Notes: generated by a model not told the origin, from the letters alone. A stretch of 64,000 nucleotides of DNA from Saprospiraceae bacterium (GCA_020628645.1 JAHDES010000008.1:74607-138606); one strand, 5' to 3'. Counted from the first letter of the stretch, positions 45,054 to 54,775 are shown. Program-made: numbers and translations.

Positions 45054-47459
45054 ATGTTAAAAATTAATCACTATATTTTTATAATTACTGCGCTTATTTG
45101 TTGGTCGGAAGTAGTTTTTAGTCAATCATCATGTATTGGGCAAGCAGGAAAGATACGTTGGTATGTTTATCATAATGTAGAACGGGTAAATGTAGATGAT
45201 TTACATCATAATCATTTTTTCCCACAAGGCCCAGCTAGTTTCCAATATTTAGTCAATACATTTAGCCCTTCCAGTTATAACGATTATTTTGGATCTCTAA
45301 TGAAGGGCTTCTTTACTGTACCAACAACAGGAAAATATGCCTTTAATGTAACGGCAGATGATCGCGCTAACTTTTATCTGAGTACAGACGACGATCCTGC
45401 TAATTTAAATTTAGAAGTTGCTACAAATGTATACATTGGATCAACCGACTTTTATAAAACAACAGAACAACATTCAGATACTATCAACTTAGTTGCTGGA
45501 AATTACTATTATTTTGAGTTACATCATAAAGAACAAACAGGCGGAGATTTTGTCCGTTTACATTGGCATCGTCCTATGATGGCAGATTCTACTTGGGAAG
45601 CGATTCCTGTTAATCATTTGTACGAATTTGATTGTGATAATTATTGTCCACCTGCTGGAACACTTTGTGATGACGGAAACCCAAATTCTATTAATGATCG
45701 AGAAGATGGCTCTTGTAATTGTTATGGAGAAGAACCTTCTGTCTTGGGTTGTGTAGGAGATCGCGGATTGGTTCAAACACTGACATGGACAGGGGTATCT
45801 GGTTCTTCTTTAGATGATTTGTATGCAGATCCAGCCTATCCATTGATGCCTGATACGGTGGAGTTTGTTAAATTATTCAATCATTTAAGTCAGTATAATA
45901 TGTACACGGCAGATGAATATGGTCGTGTAATAAAAACCTTTTTGAGTGTTCCTCAAACTGGAGATTACTATTTTAATGCTACTGCAGATGATCGTGCAAA
46001 AGTATTTTTAAGTACAGATGAAGAGCCTTTTAATATGATAGAGGTTTGCAATACAGTAGGAGGTAATGGGCAGTTTGAACATGATGAGTATCCAGATCAA
46101 ACTTCTGGGGCGGTTTCATTGATTAAAGGGCAATATTATTATATGGAAATTCACTACAAAGAAAATACAAATACCAGTCGCTATCATATTTTCTGGAAAA
46201 CACCTTATGATCAAAATCAATGGAAGGTAATTCCTAACACACATCTGTATTTTTACGATTGTGAAACGGCTTGTTTGCCTGATGGAACACCTTGTGATGA
46301 TAATGATCCCACGACCTACAATGATTTGATTATTGGATGTAATTGTACAGGTACGCTTTGTCCAGGGGGCGATTGTACAGAGTTGGAAACGTATACTCCT
46401 TATGATGCTTGTGATTACACAGGAGAACATACGGCTAGTGATGATAATAGTTGGGTATCTTGTACGCCTGCACCTAATCCTAATGCTGCAAGAGGAGTTT
46501 CACATTGGATTTTATATGATTTTAATGAAGTTTATACCTTAAATGGTATTAATCTATGGAACTACAATGTAGCTGGAAGTACAGGAAGTGGGTTCAAAGA
46601 TTTTGTTATAGATATATCACTTGATGGTTCTACTTGGACACAATTTGGATCAAGCTATCAATTACCTGAAGCGCCCGGTATAAATGGCTATACAGGTGTT
46701 ACTGGCCCTAATTTAGATGGGGTCGCTGCAAAATATGTCCTTCTCACATCTTTGACAAATTGGGATAATGGTGCTTGTATGGGTATAAGTGAAGTTTCTT
46801 TTGATGCTCAAACTTGCCCTGATGCAGGCACGCCATGTGATGATGGAAATCCAACAACTATGGATGATATGTATGATAGCTATTGCCTGTGTAAAGGCTT
46901 AGAAACGCCTGCTAATGCTTGTGCAATTGATACCTTAGTTATTGTGGATGATCCTGCTTTTTCGCAAACCTATTCTGCGATAAAACATATCAATTCAAAT
47001 AAATTTGTGGCATCAGGCTCTAATGTTAGTTTTATAGCAGGAGAAGATATTCTTTTAGAAGCAGGTTTTGAAGTAGAATTAGGCTCGAATTTTCTAGCCA
47101 CTATTATTCCTTGTTCGGCATCTTCTGTACAAAACAACAAGACAGAAACTGATTCTGAGCATACATCAAGCTCCACCAATTATTTAGAATCGAATTCAAA
47201 ACTTGAAGATACCCCATTTAAGGTTTATCCTACTCCTGATGGAAAACTGGTGTATATCCATTTAGTAAAGGAAGATATGGAAGAATTAGTGCTACAAGTT
47301 ACCAATTTGATGGGGGAAGAAATTCGTCGTATCCATGAAAATGAGTTGGATGGATTCTATGAACGACATCTTGATTTCAATGCACTACCTAAAGGAGTAT
47401 ATCAAATTAGTATTCATGTCGGGTCATCAACTTTTGCAAAACGTATTGTGCTAAAATAA
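45054..47459 (+). CDS. Secreted PA14/discoidin protein with 3-coathanger module and T9SS tail
   Basis: The 801-residue protein has a signal peptide, two PA14 domains (about 27-195 and 232-405), an F5/8 type C (discoidin) domain (about 440-587), a 3-coathanger stack module (623-687) and a type A T9SS sorting domain (723-801, with FKVYPTPDGK). Short cysteine-rich linkers with the pattern C-x-D-D-G/N-x-P follow each of the first domains (near 198, 407 and 588). PA14 and discoidin domains usually bind carbohydrates, so attachment to glycans is likely. It would be exported by T9SS to the cell surface. It follows the DUF1501 gene and its 3-coathanger module recurs in the next two proteins. Confidence 0.87.
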   Translation: MLKINHYIFIITALICWSEVVFSQSSCIGQAGKIRWYVYHNVERVNVDDLHHNHFFPQGPASFQYLVNTFSPSSYNDYFGSLMKGFFTVPTTGKYAFNVTADDRANFYLSTDDDPANLNLEVATNVYIGSTDFYKTTEQHSDTINLVAGNYYYFELHHKEQTGGDFVRLHWHRPMMADSTWEAIPVNHLYEFDCDNYCPPAGTLCDDGNPNSINDREDGSCNCYGEEPSVLGCVGDRGLVQTLTWTGVSGSSLDDLYADPAYPLMPDTVEFVKLFNHLSQYNMYTADEYGRVIKTFLSVPQTGDYYFNATADDRAKVFLSTDEEPFNMIEVCNTVGGNGQFEHDEYPDQTSGAVSLIKGQYYYMEIHYKENTNTSRYHIFWKTPYDQNQWKVIPNTHLYFYDCETACLPDGTPCDDNDPTTYNDLIIGCNCTGTLCPGGDCTELETYTPYDACDYTGEHTASDDNSWVSCTPAPNPNAARGVSHWILYDFNEVYTLNGINLWNYNVAGSTGSGFKDFVIDISLDGSTWTQFGSSYQLPEAPGINGYTGVTGPNLDGVAAKYVLLTSLTNWDNGACMGISEVSFDAQTCPDAGTPCDDGNPTTMDDMYDSYCLCKGLETPANACAIDTLVIVDDPAFSQTYSAIKHINSNKFVASGSNVSFIAGEDILLEAGFEVELGSNFLATIIPCSASSVQNNKTETDSEHTSSSTNYLESNSKLEDTPFKVYPTPDGKLVYIHLVKEDMEELVLQVTNLMGEEIRRIHENELDGFYERHLDFNALPKGVYQISIHVGSSTFAKRIVLK
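46920..47114 (+). other. 3-coathanger stack module, copy A
   Basis: The segment encodes residues 623-687 of the PA14 protein. It opens with a cysteine, contains the core LLEAGFEVELGSNF and closes with another cysteine. The same pattern is repeated in the two following genes. Confidence 0.7.
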
Positions 47460-47484
47460 TAAATTTAAGCATCTAATAAAATAA

Positions 47485-47597
47485 GGCACGCGGAGAAAAT
47501 AAATTTACTTTCCTTGAAATAGCGAAAATCATAAGTCATTAAAAATGAAGTTGATTGAGCTAATTCGAGGAATTAAAAATGTAAATTTATTCGTGCC
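47485..47597. repeat. Long imperfect inverted repeat between two surface genes
   Basis: GGCACG (47485-47490) plus AATAAATTTAC (47498-47508) pair with GTAAATTTATT and CGTGCC (47581-47597), with a 7-base bulge in the left arm. The whole structure spans 113 bases with a loop of about 72. No T tract follows, so it is not a simple terminator; it may be a degenerate mobile-element remnant or a structured leader. Confidence 0.45.
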
Positions 47598-47700
47598 CCA
47601 CTGCTAATGTTTTAACAACGATTAATAATTTAACATAATCCCCTGCTTGTCTTATCAAATAACTACTAGTTGTTTATGGACTAAAATGGAAGTTATAATG

Positions 47701-50700
47701 ATGAATATATCACAAAAACCTTTATACAGTTTTTTAGTAGTTCTATTTTTAAGTAGTACACTTCACGCTCAAATAAGTTGGGTAGGCGGAACGACAGGAA
47801 ATTGGAATACAGCAGCGAATTGGAGCGGAGGGGCAGTGCCTACTGCGACAGATAATGTATTAATATCTTCTTCTGTTACAATTACTTTTGATATTAATCC
47901 CACAATTCAACATCTGGAAATTGATGGAACTGGTATTGCAGTTATTTTTACAGCAGGTGCAGGAAATACGCTGACCATTGATGGTATAGGTGCTACCACT
48001 ACAGATGGTTTGGAGCTAGATGAAGGCACTTTAACCATTGACTCAGGATTTTCATTAGAATTAGAAAATAATTTTTTACATGCCTTAGATGTAAATTCAA
48101 ATGGCATTCTTATTAATGATGGGAGTATTTACATCAAAGATTATGAAGGGACACTTGATGGAGGACAAGACGGTTTGCGTTTAGATGGTGGGGCACTAAC
48201 CAATAATGGAATGTTAACGATAGATGATCTTGCCATTCCAGGGGGGAATAGTGCAGCCTCTTATGCGATGATAGTTAGTGCTGCATCTTTTACTAATTCT
48301 GCTGGCGCAACACTTCGTATCGTTAGTCCTGCTATGAATACAGGAAACTTAGGAAGAGATGGCTTGTATGTTGTAACTTCTTCTACGGTAGTAAATGACG
48401 GAATTATTCATATCGGAAATGGTGATCCTGCTCGAATAGGACGTTATGGAATTTATAATATCGCTTCCTCTTTTACCAATAACAATCAAATTATTATTGA
48501 TGGTACTTTAAATTATGCCCTAAGAAATGACAACGCAGGAGCTGTCTTTACTAATAATGGTACAATAGATATAGATCATGCAGATGATGGAATAGATAAT
48601 GCTTCTGACGCAGATAATTTTATCAATAATGCGACTATATTGATCGGAAATGGCATCTTCACTGATATTGATGACCAAGGCATACGAAACTTTGGCATTT
48701 TTAATAACTATGGAACAATAACTATTGACGGTACAAACGATCAAGGACTCTTAAATCAAGGAGAGTTTTCTAATTTCACTAATCACAATACAGGAATTAT
48801 AAATCTATTGCATGTAGATAATAATGCCCTCCAAAATGGAAATGGAGCTACCCCCGGTTTGTTTACCAATGATGGTGGTACGATTAATATTGGACATGGC
48901 GGGCGTATTACTGGTTCAGTTGGACTCTTTAATGATGATGCCGCTACTTTTATCAATCAAAATGAAGGATTTATACAAATTGATAGCGTCAATAATGATG
49001 CAATACGTTCAGATGCTTTAGGTTTAAATGGAATTATTAATACGGGTTTAGGAACAATTATCAATATTGGGATGACAGGGGCTGGCTCTATTGGAAATGG
49101 TAGTACTTCTGATGATGCCATAATATGCAATGGTAACTTAACAAATGAAAATGGTGCTGTTATTAATGCTCAAAATGTTACTGGAGCAGGTATTCGGGCA
49201 AATGCTACTTCTAATATTACCAATCAGTCAGGAGGTATCATGAATTTCGATTTCATTGAACAAACTTGTATTATCAATTTTTCAGAACAAGGAAATAAAT
49301 TTTTAAATACGGGGGCAAATTCTGTTATCAATATTGGTCAAATTGGAACAATAGGCATTAATTCTACAGGAGATTTGGGCATACAAAATTTAGGGGTTTT
49401 TGAAAATGCAGATGGTGCCACTATTCATATTGATAATATACTGATTGGTGAAGCGATAGAAGTAGGTGATGGAAATGATATAGATACCTTAATTAATAGT
49501 GGCACAATTAATATTGCTCAGAATGGATCAAGTATTTTAGAAGTAGCGGGTTTGCATCTACGTGATTCTTGCTATTATATTGCTCAAACAGGAGGCATTT
49601 TGAATATTGGTAATGTAGAAGATTACGGTATTTACATGCACCCCCAATCTGTTATGGAAAATGGAGGAACAATCAATATTTTAGATTATGAAGTGCTTAG
49701 TGGCGGTAGTGATAACGGCATTTTTATGGATGAAGCTAGCATGACAAATGATGGTGCTATTAATATTGACGATCCCAATACCACAGGATTTTTAGCTGCC
49801 CATGCTTTACATCTGACGAATAATAGCATGATAGATGTAGGAGTAACTGGTACGATTACTATTGTAGGAAGCAATATGACGACTGGAAAAATTGGTGGAA
49901 ATGCTATTTTTCTCAGCCAATCAGTACTAGATAATGCAGGTGTTATTCAAATTGGAGATGGAGATAAAACTAAGTTTGGAGCAAATGGAATTCAATCTTT
50001 TGAATCTTCTATTACAAATCAATCTTCTGGAATTATTCAAATTAATGGCATTCCTACCAATGCTAATGCTATTTTGAGTAGTTCTAATAGTTTAATTTCG
50101 AATAGTGGAACGATTTCTATTTTTAATACACATAGAGGAATTAATAATTCTTCCGCAGCAATTTCATTTTCTAATAATGGAAGCATTAATATTGGAGATG
50201 GTATCACATCTAATATTACAAGTCATGGGATTATAAATGCCACAACATTTACAAACACTGGTTCTATTACGATAAATGGCACAAGTGGCGATGGCTTCCG
50301 TTCAGGACATCCCAATGCACTAGTTACAAATTCAGCCACAGGAATATTCACAATAGATAATACCTTAGAAAATGGATTAACGAATGCAATTGGAACAAAT
50401 AATCCTAGTACCTTCACAAATGATGGAATGATTAAAATAGGTACAAATGGATCAATTGCACAAATGGCATTTATCAATGATGATGGTGGTATATTTACCA
50501 ATCAAGGAAATGCGTTAATTAAAGTAGAAAATGCAGCTTCATTTGCCTTCAAAAATGATGCTATGAATGTAGCATTTCTTAATAAAGATTGTGCTCATAT
50601 TGATGTAGATGGAGATTTAGAAAATATGGGATTATTTACCAACGACGCAATGATTTCGATTTCAAATGGTGCTTATGCCTTTTCTAATTCTATCCTCAAT

Positions 50701-51384
50701 AATGGTTATTTCCAAGATGAATCTAATGTTTTAACTATCTTAGATATTACATCAGGAATGGTAGATGGCATAACTAATCCAGGAGTAGTTGTTTCAGATA
50801 CGCTTATAGCTTGTACAGGGAACATTATTTCAAGTGCCTTAATTAGCGAGACGAATCCTTTAAGTAGTACAATTTTTTCTACTAGCCCAAATTGGTATTT
50901 TGATAATAATTTGACCATGCTTGCAGGCACCTATGATGCTGCAAGCAATCAGTTTACTTATAATGCTGGAGCTACGTTACCATTGTTTGGGGAAATAGAT
51001 ACCTTATATTACAGTCAAACAGGTGTTAACTCTTGTTCTTTAGTAGGTTGGATAGTCGTTACACAAGGAGATGCTATAAACTGTCCAGATTGTCCAATAA
51101 TGGAAGTAGTATCGGGCGATTTAGCTGGAATGGGATCAATAAGTGCTATAGAAACAGTGAACACAAATGGCAGCACTACTGTTCCTAATGGAGAGGTTAC
51201 TGAATTTAAAGCAGGTCAAACGATTTGTTTAGAAGCAGAATTTGAAGTACAACTTGGCGCAGAATTTCATGCACATATTGAGGCTTGTAGTAATACACTG
51301 ACTTCTCCAAGCACCAATCTTAAAACTCCTCAAAAAACATCTAAAAAAGCAAAACGAAAATCAAAATTTCGCCTCTTTCGTTAG
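47701..51384 (+). CDS. Giant repetitive surface protein with 3-coathanger module
   Basis: The protein of 1227 residues has a signal peptide (to about residue 24, STLHAQ) and begins the mature part with WVGGTTGNWNTAANWSGG, a phrase typical of autotransporter-like passengers. The next 1000 residues are irregular repeats in which Asn-Gly/Asn-Asp pairs alternate with short strands (FTNNGTIDI and similar), the pattern of a beta-helix. A 3-coathanger module (from residue 1128) follows, and the chain ends in a strongly basic tail (KKAKRKSKFRLFR). No T9SS sorting domain is visible. Starts at 47686 and 47698 are also possible. Adhesion or matrix formation is inferred from the architecture. Confidence 0.82.
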   Translation: MNISQKPLYSFLVVLFLSSTLHAQISWVGGTTGNWNTAANWSGGAVPTATDNVLISSSVTITFDINPTIQHLEIDGTGIAVIFTAGAGNTLTIDGIGATTTDGLELDEGTLTIDSGFSLELENNFLHALDVNSNGILINDGSIYIKDYEGTLDGGQDGLRLDGGALTNNGMLTIDDLAIPGGNSAASYAMIVSAASFTNSAGATLRIVSPAMNTGNLGRDGLYVVTSSTVVNDGIIHIGNGDPARIGRYGIYNIASSFTNNNQIIIDGTLNYALRNDNAGAVFTNNGTIDIDHADDGIDNASDADNFINNATILIGNGIFTDIDDQGIRNFGIFNNYGTITIDGTNDQGLLNQGEFSNFTNHNTGIINLLHVDNNALQNGNGATPGLFTNDGGTINIGHGGRITGSVGLFNDDAATFINQNEGFIQIDSVNNDAIRSDALGLNGIINTGLGTIINIGMTGAGSIGNGSTSDDAIICNGNLTNENGAVINAQNVTGAGIRANATSNITNQSGGIMNFDFIEQTCIINFSEQGNKFLNTGANSVINIGQIGTIGINSTGDLGIQNLGVFENADGATIHIDNILIGEAIEVGDGNDIDTLINSGTINIAQNGSSILEVAGLHLRDSCYYIAQTGGILNIGNVEDYGIYMHPQSVMENGGTINILDYEVLSGGSDNGIFMDEASMTNDGAINIDDPNTTGFLAAHALHLTNNSMIDVGVTGTITIVGSNMTTGKIGGNAIFLSQSVLDNAGVIQIGDGDKTKFGANGIQSFESSITNQSSGIIQINGIPTNANAILSSSNSLISNSGTISIFNTHRGINNSSAAISFSNNGSINIGDGITSNITSHGIINATTFTNTGSITINGTSGDGFRSGHPNALVTNSATGIFTIDNTLENGLTNAIGTNNPSTFTNDGMIKIGTNGSIAQMAFINDDGGIFTNQGNALIKVENAASFAFKNDAMNVAFLNKDCAHIDVDGDLENMGLFTNDAMISISNGAYAFSNSILNNGYFQDESNVLTILDITSGMVDGITNPGVVVSDTLIACTGNIISSALISETNPLSSTIFSTSPNWYFDNNLTMLAGTYDAASNQFTYNAGATLPLFGEIDTLYYSQTGVNSCSLVGWIVVTQGDAINCPDCPIMEVVSGDLAGMGSISAIETVNTNGSTTVPNGEVTEFKAGQTICLEAEFEVQLGAEFHAHIEACSNTLTSPSTNLKTPQKTSKKAKRKSKFRLFR
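51082..51288 (+). other. 3-coathanger stack module, copy B
   Basis: The segment lies near the C-terminus of the repetitive protein. Its core is CLEAEFEVQLGAEFH, and it ends in a cysteine 70 bases before the basic tail. Confidence 0.7.
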
Positions 51385-51438
51385 AAATCATAAACAAACA
51401 ATACGTATTTTTTAAATAAACACTTAAAAGAGACCCTT

Positions 51439-52215
51439 ATGCGACTTCATAGCCTTACAAGATTATTATTTGTTGGATTTTTATTCATTTTGTTTTATTC
51501 ATCACATACTTTTTCTTCGAGTGGTAGAAATAATAATTCAGCGTGTAGCAATTGTCATACAGGAACAAATCCTGGAACAATTTCCTTGACGGGAATCCCT
51601 TCTATGGTCGATGTAAATACGACCCATTCAGCACAAGTTTGTATTAGTGACCCTGTTAATGCCAATGCTCCTGCTGTAGGTGGTTTTCGATTTTTCTCCA
51701 ATTTAGGTTCGTATTCCAATCTTGGAAGTGGTGTACGCACTGGAGGTTCTGGATCTAACTTAGGCTTAACGCATAGCAGCCCAAAATCTATTAATTCTGG
51801 ACAAGTATGTTGGACCTTCGATTGGACAGCTCCAGCAAGTGCAGGTTCAGCTAATATTCAATTGTATGGAAATGCTGCCAATGGAAATGGAGCCAATGGA
51901 AATGGAGATCATGGAGGCTATCAAATGTTTCCTACAATTGACATTGTAAATTCTTGTGCATCTGACCTAGTGATAATAGACGATCCAATTCCTTCGGGAA
52001 CGTATCAATCATCCAATACAATTACAGCAATGACAACAGTTGAAGGAGGAGCAATGATTCTTTTTGATGCACCTGAAGAGGTTAATTTGCTAGAAGGTTT
52101 CGAAGTACCTATGGGGGCAGAATTTGAAACAATTGTAGGACTGGGACAAGGATGTTTTACTGATAATACCAATGAATCTTCTGCTCAGGGAGAAGGTACG
52201 ACAGATGAGCAATAA
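51439..52215 (+). CDS. Choice-of-anchor V domain protein with heme-binding motif
   Basis: The 258-residue protein has an N-terminal signal (about residues 1-28) followed directly by SSGRNNNSACSNCHTG, in which C36-x-x-C39-H40 is a heme c attachment motif. The next 130 residues match the choice-of-anchor V (Reeler-like) domain found in Bacteroidota surface proteins. A 3-coathanger module begins at C173 with the core LLEGFEVPMGAEF. No T9SS tail is visible. It is the last gene of the surface cluster and starts 54 bases after the repetitive protein. A heme-bearing surface protein is possible but covalent heme attachment is unproven. Confidence 0.8.
   Translation: MRLHSLTRLLFVGFLFILFYSSHTFSSSGRNNNSACSNCHTGTNPGTISLTGIPSMVDVNTTHSAQVCISDPVNANAPAVGGFRFFSNLGSYSNLGSGVRTGGSGSNLGLTHSSPKSINSGQVCWTFDWTAPASAGSANIQLYGNAANGNGANGNGDHGGYQMFPTIDIVNSCASDLVIIDDPIPSGTYQSSNTITAMTTVEGGAMILFDAPEEVNLLEGFEVPMGAEFETIVGLGQGCFTDNTNESSAQGEGTTDEQ
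51955..52155 (+). other. 3-coathanger stack module, copy C
   Basis: The segment covers residues 173-239 of the choice-of-anchor V protein, opening and closing with cysteines like the two other copies. Confidence 0.68.
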
Positions 52216-52367
52216 AATTTCTTGATTTCAGAATGTTTTCTAGTTGATGGAATACCATCAAGTACTGATACTCCGTCCCTAAGCGCAAGGTGTCAAAAAA
52301 GAATTAACTACTTTTTGATGCATTTTTTTTATATTGAGCAAATAAAAAATCATTCAAAATACGTAAA

Positions 52368-52727
52368 ATGAAAAACTACAAATGGGCGTACTGGATCAGT
52401 ACGGGTTTATTAACTGCATTAATGCTGATGTCTGCAGGCATGTATTTTTTTAATCATGCGGAGGTTAGTAAAGTCTTTGCCAACTTAGGGTATCCTACTC
52501 ATGTTATTTATCCTTTAGCTATTGCAAAAATTCTAGGCTTAGTTGCCATTTGGACAAACCAATCAAAAGCATTGAAAGAATGGGCTTATGCAGGTTTTTT
52601 CTTTGATTTTGTATTAGCCTTTATGGCACATATTGCGATTAATGATGGCGAATTTGGTGGTGCCGTAGTTGCAACGATCTTATTATTCGTTTCTTATTTT
52701 TCTTGGAAAAAATTGAGTGAAGGATAG
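52368..52727 (+). CDS. DoxX-family membrane protein
   Basis: The 119-residue protein has four hydrophobic segments and the DoxX/DoxD-like features SAGMYFF, FANLGYPTHVIYPLAIAKILG and an acidic DGEFGGA loop. Family members are small inner-membrane proteins of uncertain function, some linked to quinone or thiol redox. It sits between the surface cluster and the convergent iron-sulfur membrane protein, with no sign of an operon. Confidence 0.82.
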   Translation: MKNYKWAYWISTGLLTALMLMSAGMYFFNHAEVSKVFANLGYPTHVIYPLAIAKILGLVAIWTNQSKALKEWAYAGFFFDFVLAFMAHIAINDGEFGGAVVATILLFVSYFSWKKLSEG

Positions 52728-52755
52728 TAGACAAAGAAATTTGTACTGTATCTTT

Positions 52756-54561
52756 TTAACTTAATATCCCAATTTGATCTTCTGTAATATGTATTGTTTT
52801 AAGGGTGGTTGTTCGATCGGCGATATCGCCATCGCCATTCTCCAAACGAAGAACGCCTCGCGGACAAACGGCTGCACAAACACCACAACCTACACAAGAA
52901 GAACGTACAATGTTTTGTCCTCGTTGGGCATAAGCTCGTACATCAATGCCCATTTCACAATAAGTAGAACAATTGCCACAGGAAATACATTGTCCGCCAT
53001 TCGTCGTTATCCGAAAACGCGATTTAAATCGCTGTACCAAACCCAAATAAGCTGCTAAAGGACATCCAAAACGACACCAAGTACGGTTCCCCATCAAGGG
53101 ATAAAATCCAGTACCCACCACACCCGCAAAAGCAGACCCAATCAAGAAGCCATACCAAGAACGTACCGTGTTGCTATCAGCAAATAAGACATAACTACTT
53201 CCTGTAAAATAAGTATACAATACCATTACCGTCATAATCACAGAAAAGGCTAATACTCCATGAATAATGTAACGTTCATATTTCCAAGCACGTAAACTTT
53301 TATCGGATAATTGACGATATGGATCACCCAGTGTTTCTGCCAATCCACCACATCCACACACCCAAGAACAATACCAGCGTTTGCCAAAGAAATAAGTAAT
53401 CAAAGGAACGCCAATGATAACCAATACAATTCCCCAAACCAACATGAAAATGCCTAGTCCACCATTATTACCATTTTCAATTAAGGAAGCAATATTCCAA
53501 TCAAAAAAGAAATCATAATCAAGAGGCCAGATGTTTTTAAAATCAAAATAAGGTTGGTTTAAGCGAACCAATATCTCAGGTATAATAAAAGCAAATGCCG
53601 TTTGAAAAAAGATGACCGAGATGGTTCTTATAATTTGATAGCGATTATGACGATATTTAGCAATCATGCGCACGCCCATCACCAGCATTGTCACGGTATA
53701 TAAAAATCCATAAACAAACCACTGACTCGCTTCATTACCACTTAAACTCAAACTCACTGGATCGGTAATCAACATCCAATTCGTAATATAAGCAGGCGAC
53801 CAATACAACAAAATATAAAAGCCAATTAAATAAAAACCTGTAATCAAACCCATCCATCCCAATGCATTAGGGGAGGCAGAGCGGGTAGGGGCATGTTCTT
53901 TTTGCTTTTCATAAAATAAGACGAGATAAACAATTAAACCCATCACAATAGCTGTAATTAAGGTCCAAATGAAATTACCATTGAGATAAAAAATACCAAA
54001 CGCCAATGTCCCTAAAATGGTAGCAATTAATACAATAGAACGAACATTAAGTGTCAAACCACGGGTCATACTGCTGTGGTAAATTGCATTATGTTTGATA
54101 CCGGGTACAGTGAAAAATTGTGGTAAATTGTAGATCAACACCCCAATTGCTCCTAAAATAAAGGTGAGAAAAAGAAATAATAAGGGGCGATCAGCCACCA
54201 TTCCTTTAGTCGAATGCTTCACCGTATACATGGTATAATCTTTAAATTTCCAATCGCCCAATTTATAATTCCATTCGGAAACACCCTCAGGAATCCCATT
54301 TGCAGCAGCTTGTTCTAGTGAAGAAGACGCATTGGTTAAGGCTTGTTTAAAATCTGCAATAAAGGCAGAACGAGAATTATATTCTTTATTTAATAACCCA
54401 TTGGAGCGAGCTGCCTCTAGGATAGCCGTTTGATGATAAGTATTTCCTTCCACATAAAGCGAAGATTCCGTTAATTGATAAGTACCCAATCCTAATGAAA
54501 GGGTGAAAATACCCAAGGCTAGAATAAAAAGACCGAGACCGATGGTTTGAAGGATTTTCAT
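52756..54561 (-). CDS. Membrane iron-sulfur protein of the NosR/NapH type
   Basis: The protein of 601 residues has an N-terminal membrane helix, a periplasmic stretch of about 120 residues, about ten further membrane segments, and a C-terminal ferredoxin-like domain. CSWVCGCGG and CRFGCPLAA flank the last membrane helices, as in the NosR/NapH/CcoG group. Two 4Fe-4S motifs follow: CISCGNCSTYC and CVGCGVCAAVCPRG. It probably carries electrons across the membrane. The frame opens 19 codons earlier (54618), but that extension is the translation of a REP-like palindrome, so I use the ATG at 54561. The FAD oxidoreductase upstream is a plausible partner, separated from it by a MITE-like element. Confidence 0.83.
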   Translation of the reverse strand: MKILQTIGLGLFILALGIFTLSLGLGTYQLTESSLYVEGNTYHQTAILEAARSNGLLNKEYNSRSAFIADFKQALTNASSSLEQAAANGIPEGVSEWNYKLGDWKFKDYTMYTVKHSTKGMVADRPLLFLFLTFILGAIGVLIYNLPQFFTVPGIKHNAIYHSSMTRGLTLNVRSIVLIATILGTLAFGIFYLNGNFIWTLITAIVMGLIVYLVLFYEKQKEHAPTRSASPNALGWMGLITGFYLIGFYILLYWSPAYITNWMLITDPVSLSLSGNEASQWFVYGFLYTVTMLVMGVRMIAKYRHNRYQIIRTISVIFFQTAFAFIIPEILVRLNQPYFDFKNIWPLDYDFFFDWNIASLIENGNNGGLGIFMLVWGIVLVIIGVPLITYFFGKRWYCSWVCGCGGLAETLGDPYRQLSDKSLRAWKYERYIIHGVLAFSVIMTVMVLYTYFTGSSYVLFADSNTVRSWYGFLIGSAFAGVVGTGFYPLMGNRTWCRFGCPLAAYLGLVQRFKSRFRITTNGGQCISCGNCSTYCEMGIDVRAYAQRGQNIVRSSCVGCGVCAAVCPRGVLRLENGDGDIADRTTTLKTIHITEDQIGILS

Positions 54562-54576
54562 ATATTTAGAATGTTG

Positions 54577-54608
54577 TCGTGAGCCGACTATAAGTCGTCT
54601 TACGATTA
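54577..54608 (+). repeat. REP-like palindrome, copy 1
   Basis: Thirty-two bases form an imperfect palindrome (TCGTG...GCCGAC, then AAGTCGTC..ACGATTA) matching a copy at 62392 except for three short differences. It lies just upstream of the iron-sulfur gene. Confidence 0.55.
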
Positions 54609-54622
54609 GTTTAATCATTTTA

Positions 54623-54775
54623 GAGTATGTCTAAATTTCTATCAACTGAAAACCAATATTTTATGAACCTATCGTTGAAAAAGCCTGCTTATTTAGCTCG
54701 CTAAACGCGCATTTTTTTCTTAGCTAGAACCATAAAATCTTGATTTTCAAAATAAAATAAATTTTAGACATACTC
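54623..54775. mobile_element. MITE-like element with TTA flanks
   Basis: The element begins GAGTATGTCTAAA and ends with its inverse TTTAGACATACTC (terminal repeats of about 13 bases, extended with one inserted base). TTA is present directly on both sides (54620-54622 and 54776-54778), as expected for a 3-bp target duplication. The interior of about 125 bases has no reading frame. GAG/CTC ends with TNA targets recall the IS1031 group of the IS5 family, which I cannot verify. It fills the gap between the FAD gene and the iron-sulfur gene; the right TTA overlaps the stop codon. Confidence 0.55.

Noticed and set aside
46116..46430. A 104-codon minus-strand frame inside the PA14 protein gene
   Set aside because: It is antisense to a coherent multidomain protein and shows no domain of its own.
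54562..54618. N-terminal extension of the membrane iron-sulfur protein
   Set aside because: The extra 19 codons are the translation of a REP-like palindrome found elsewhere in the window.
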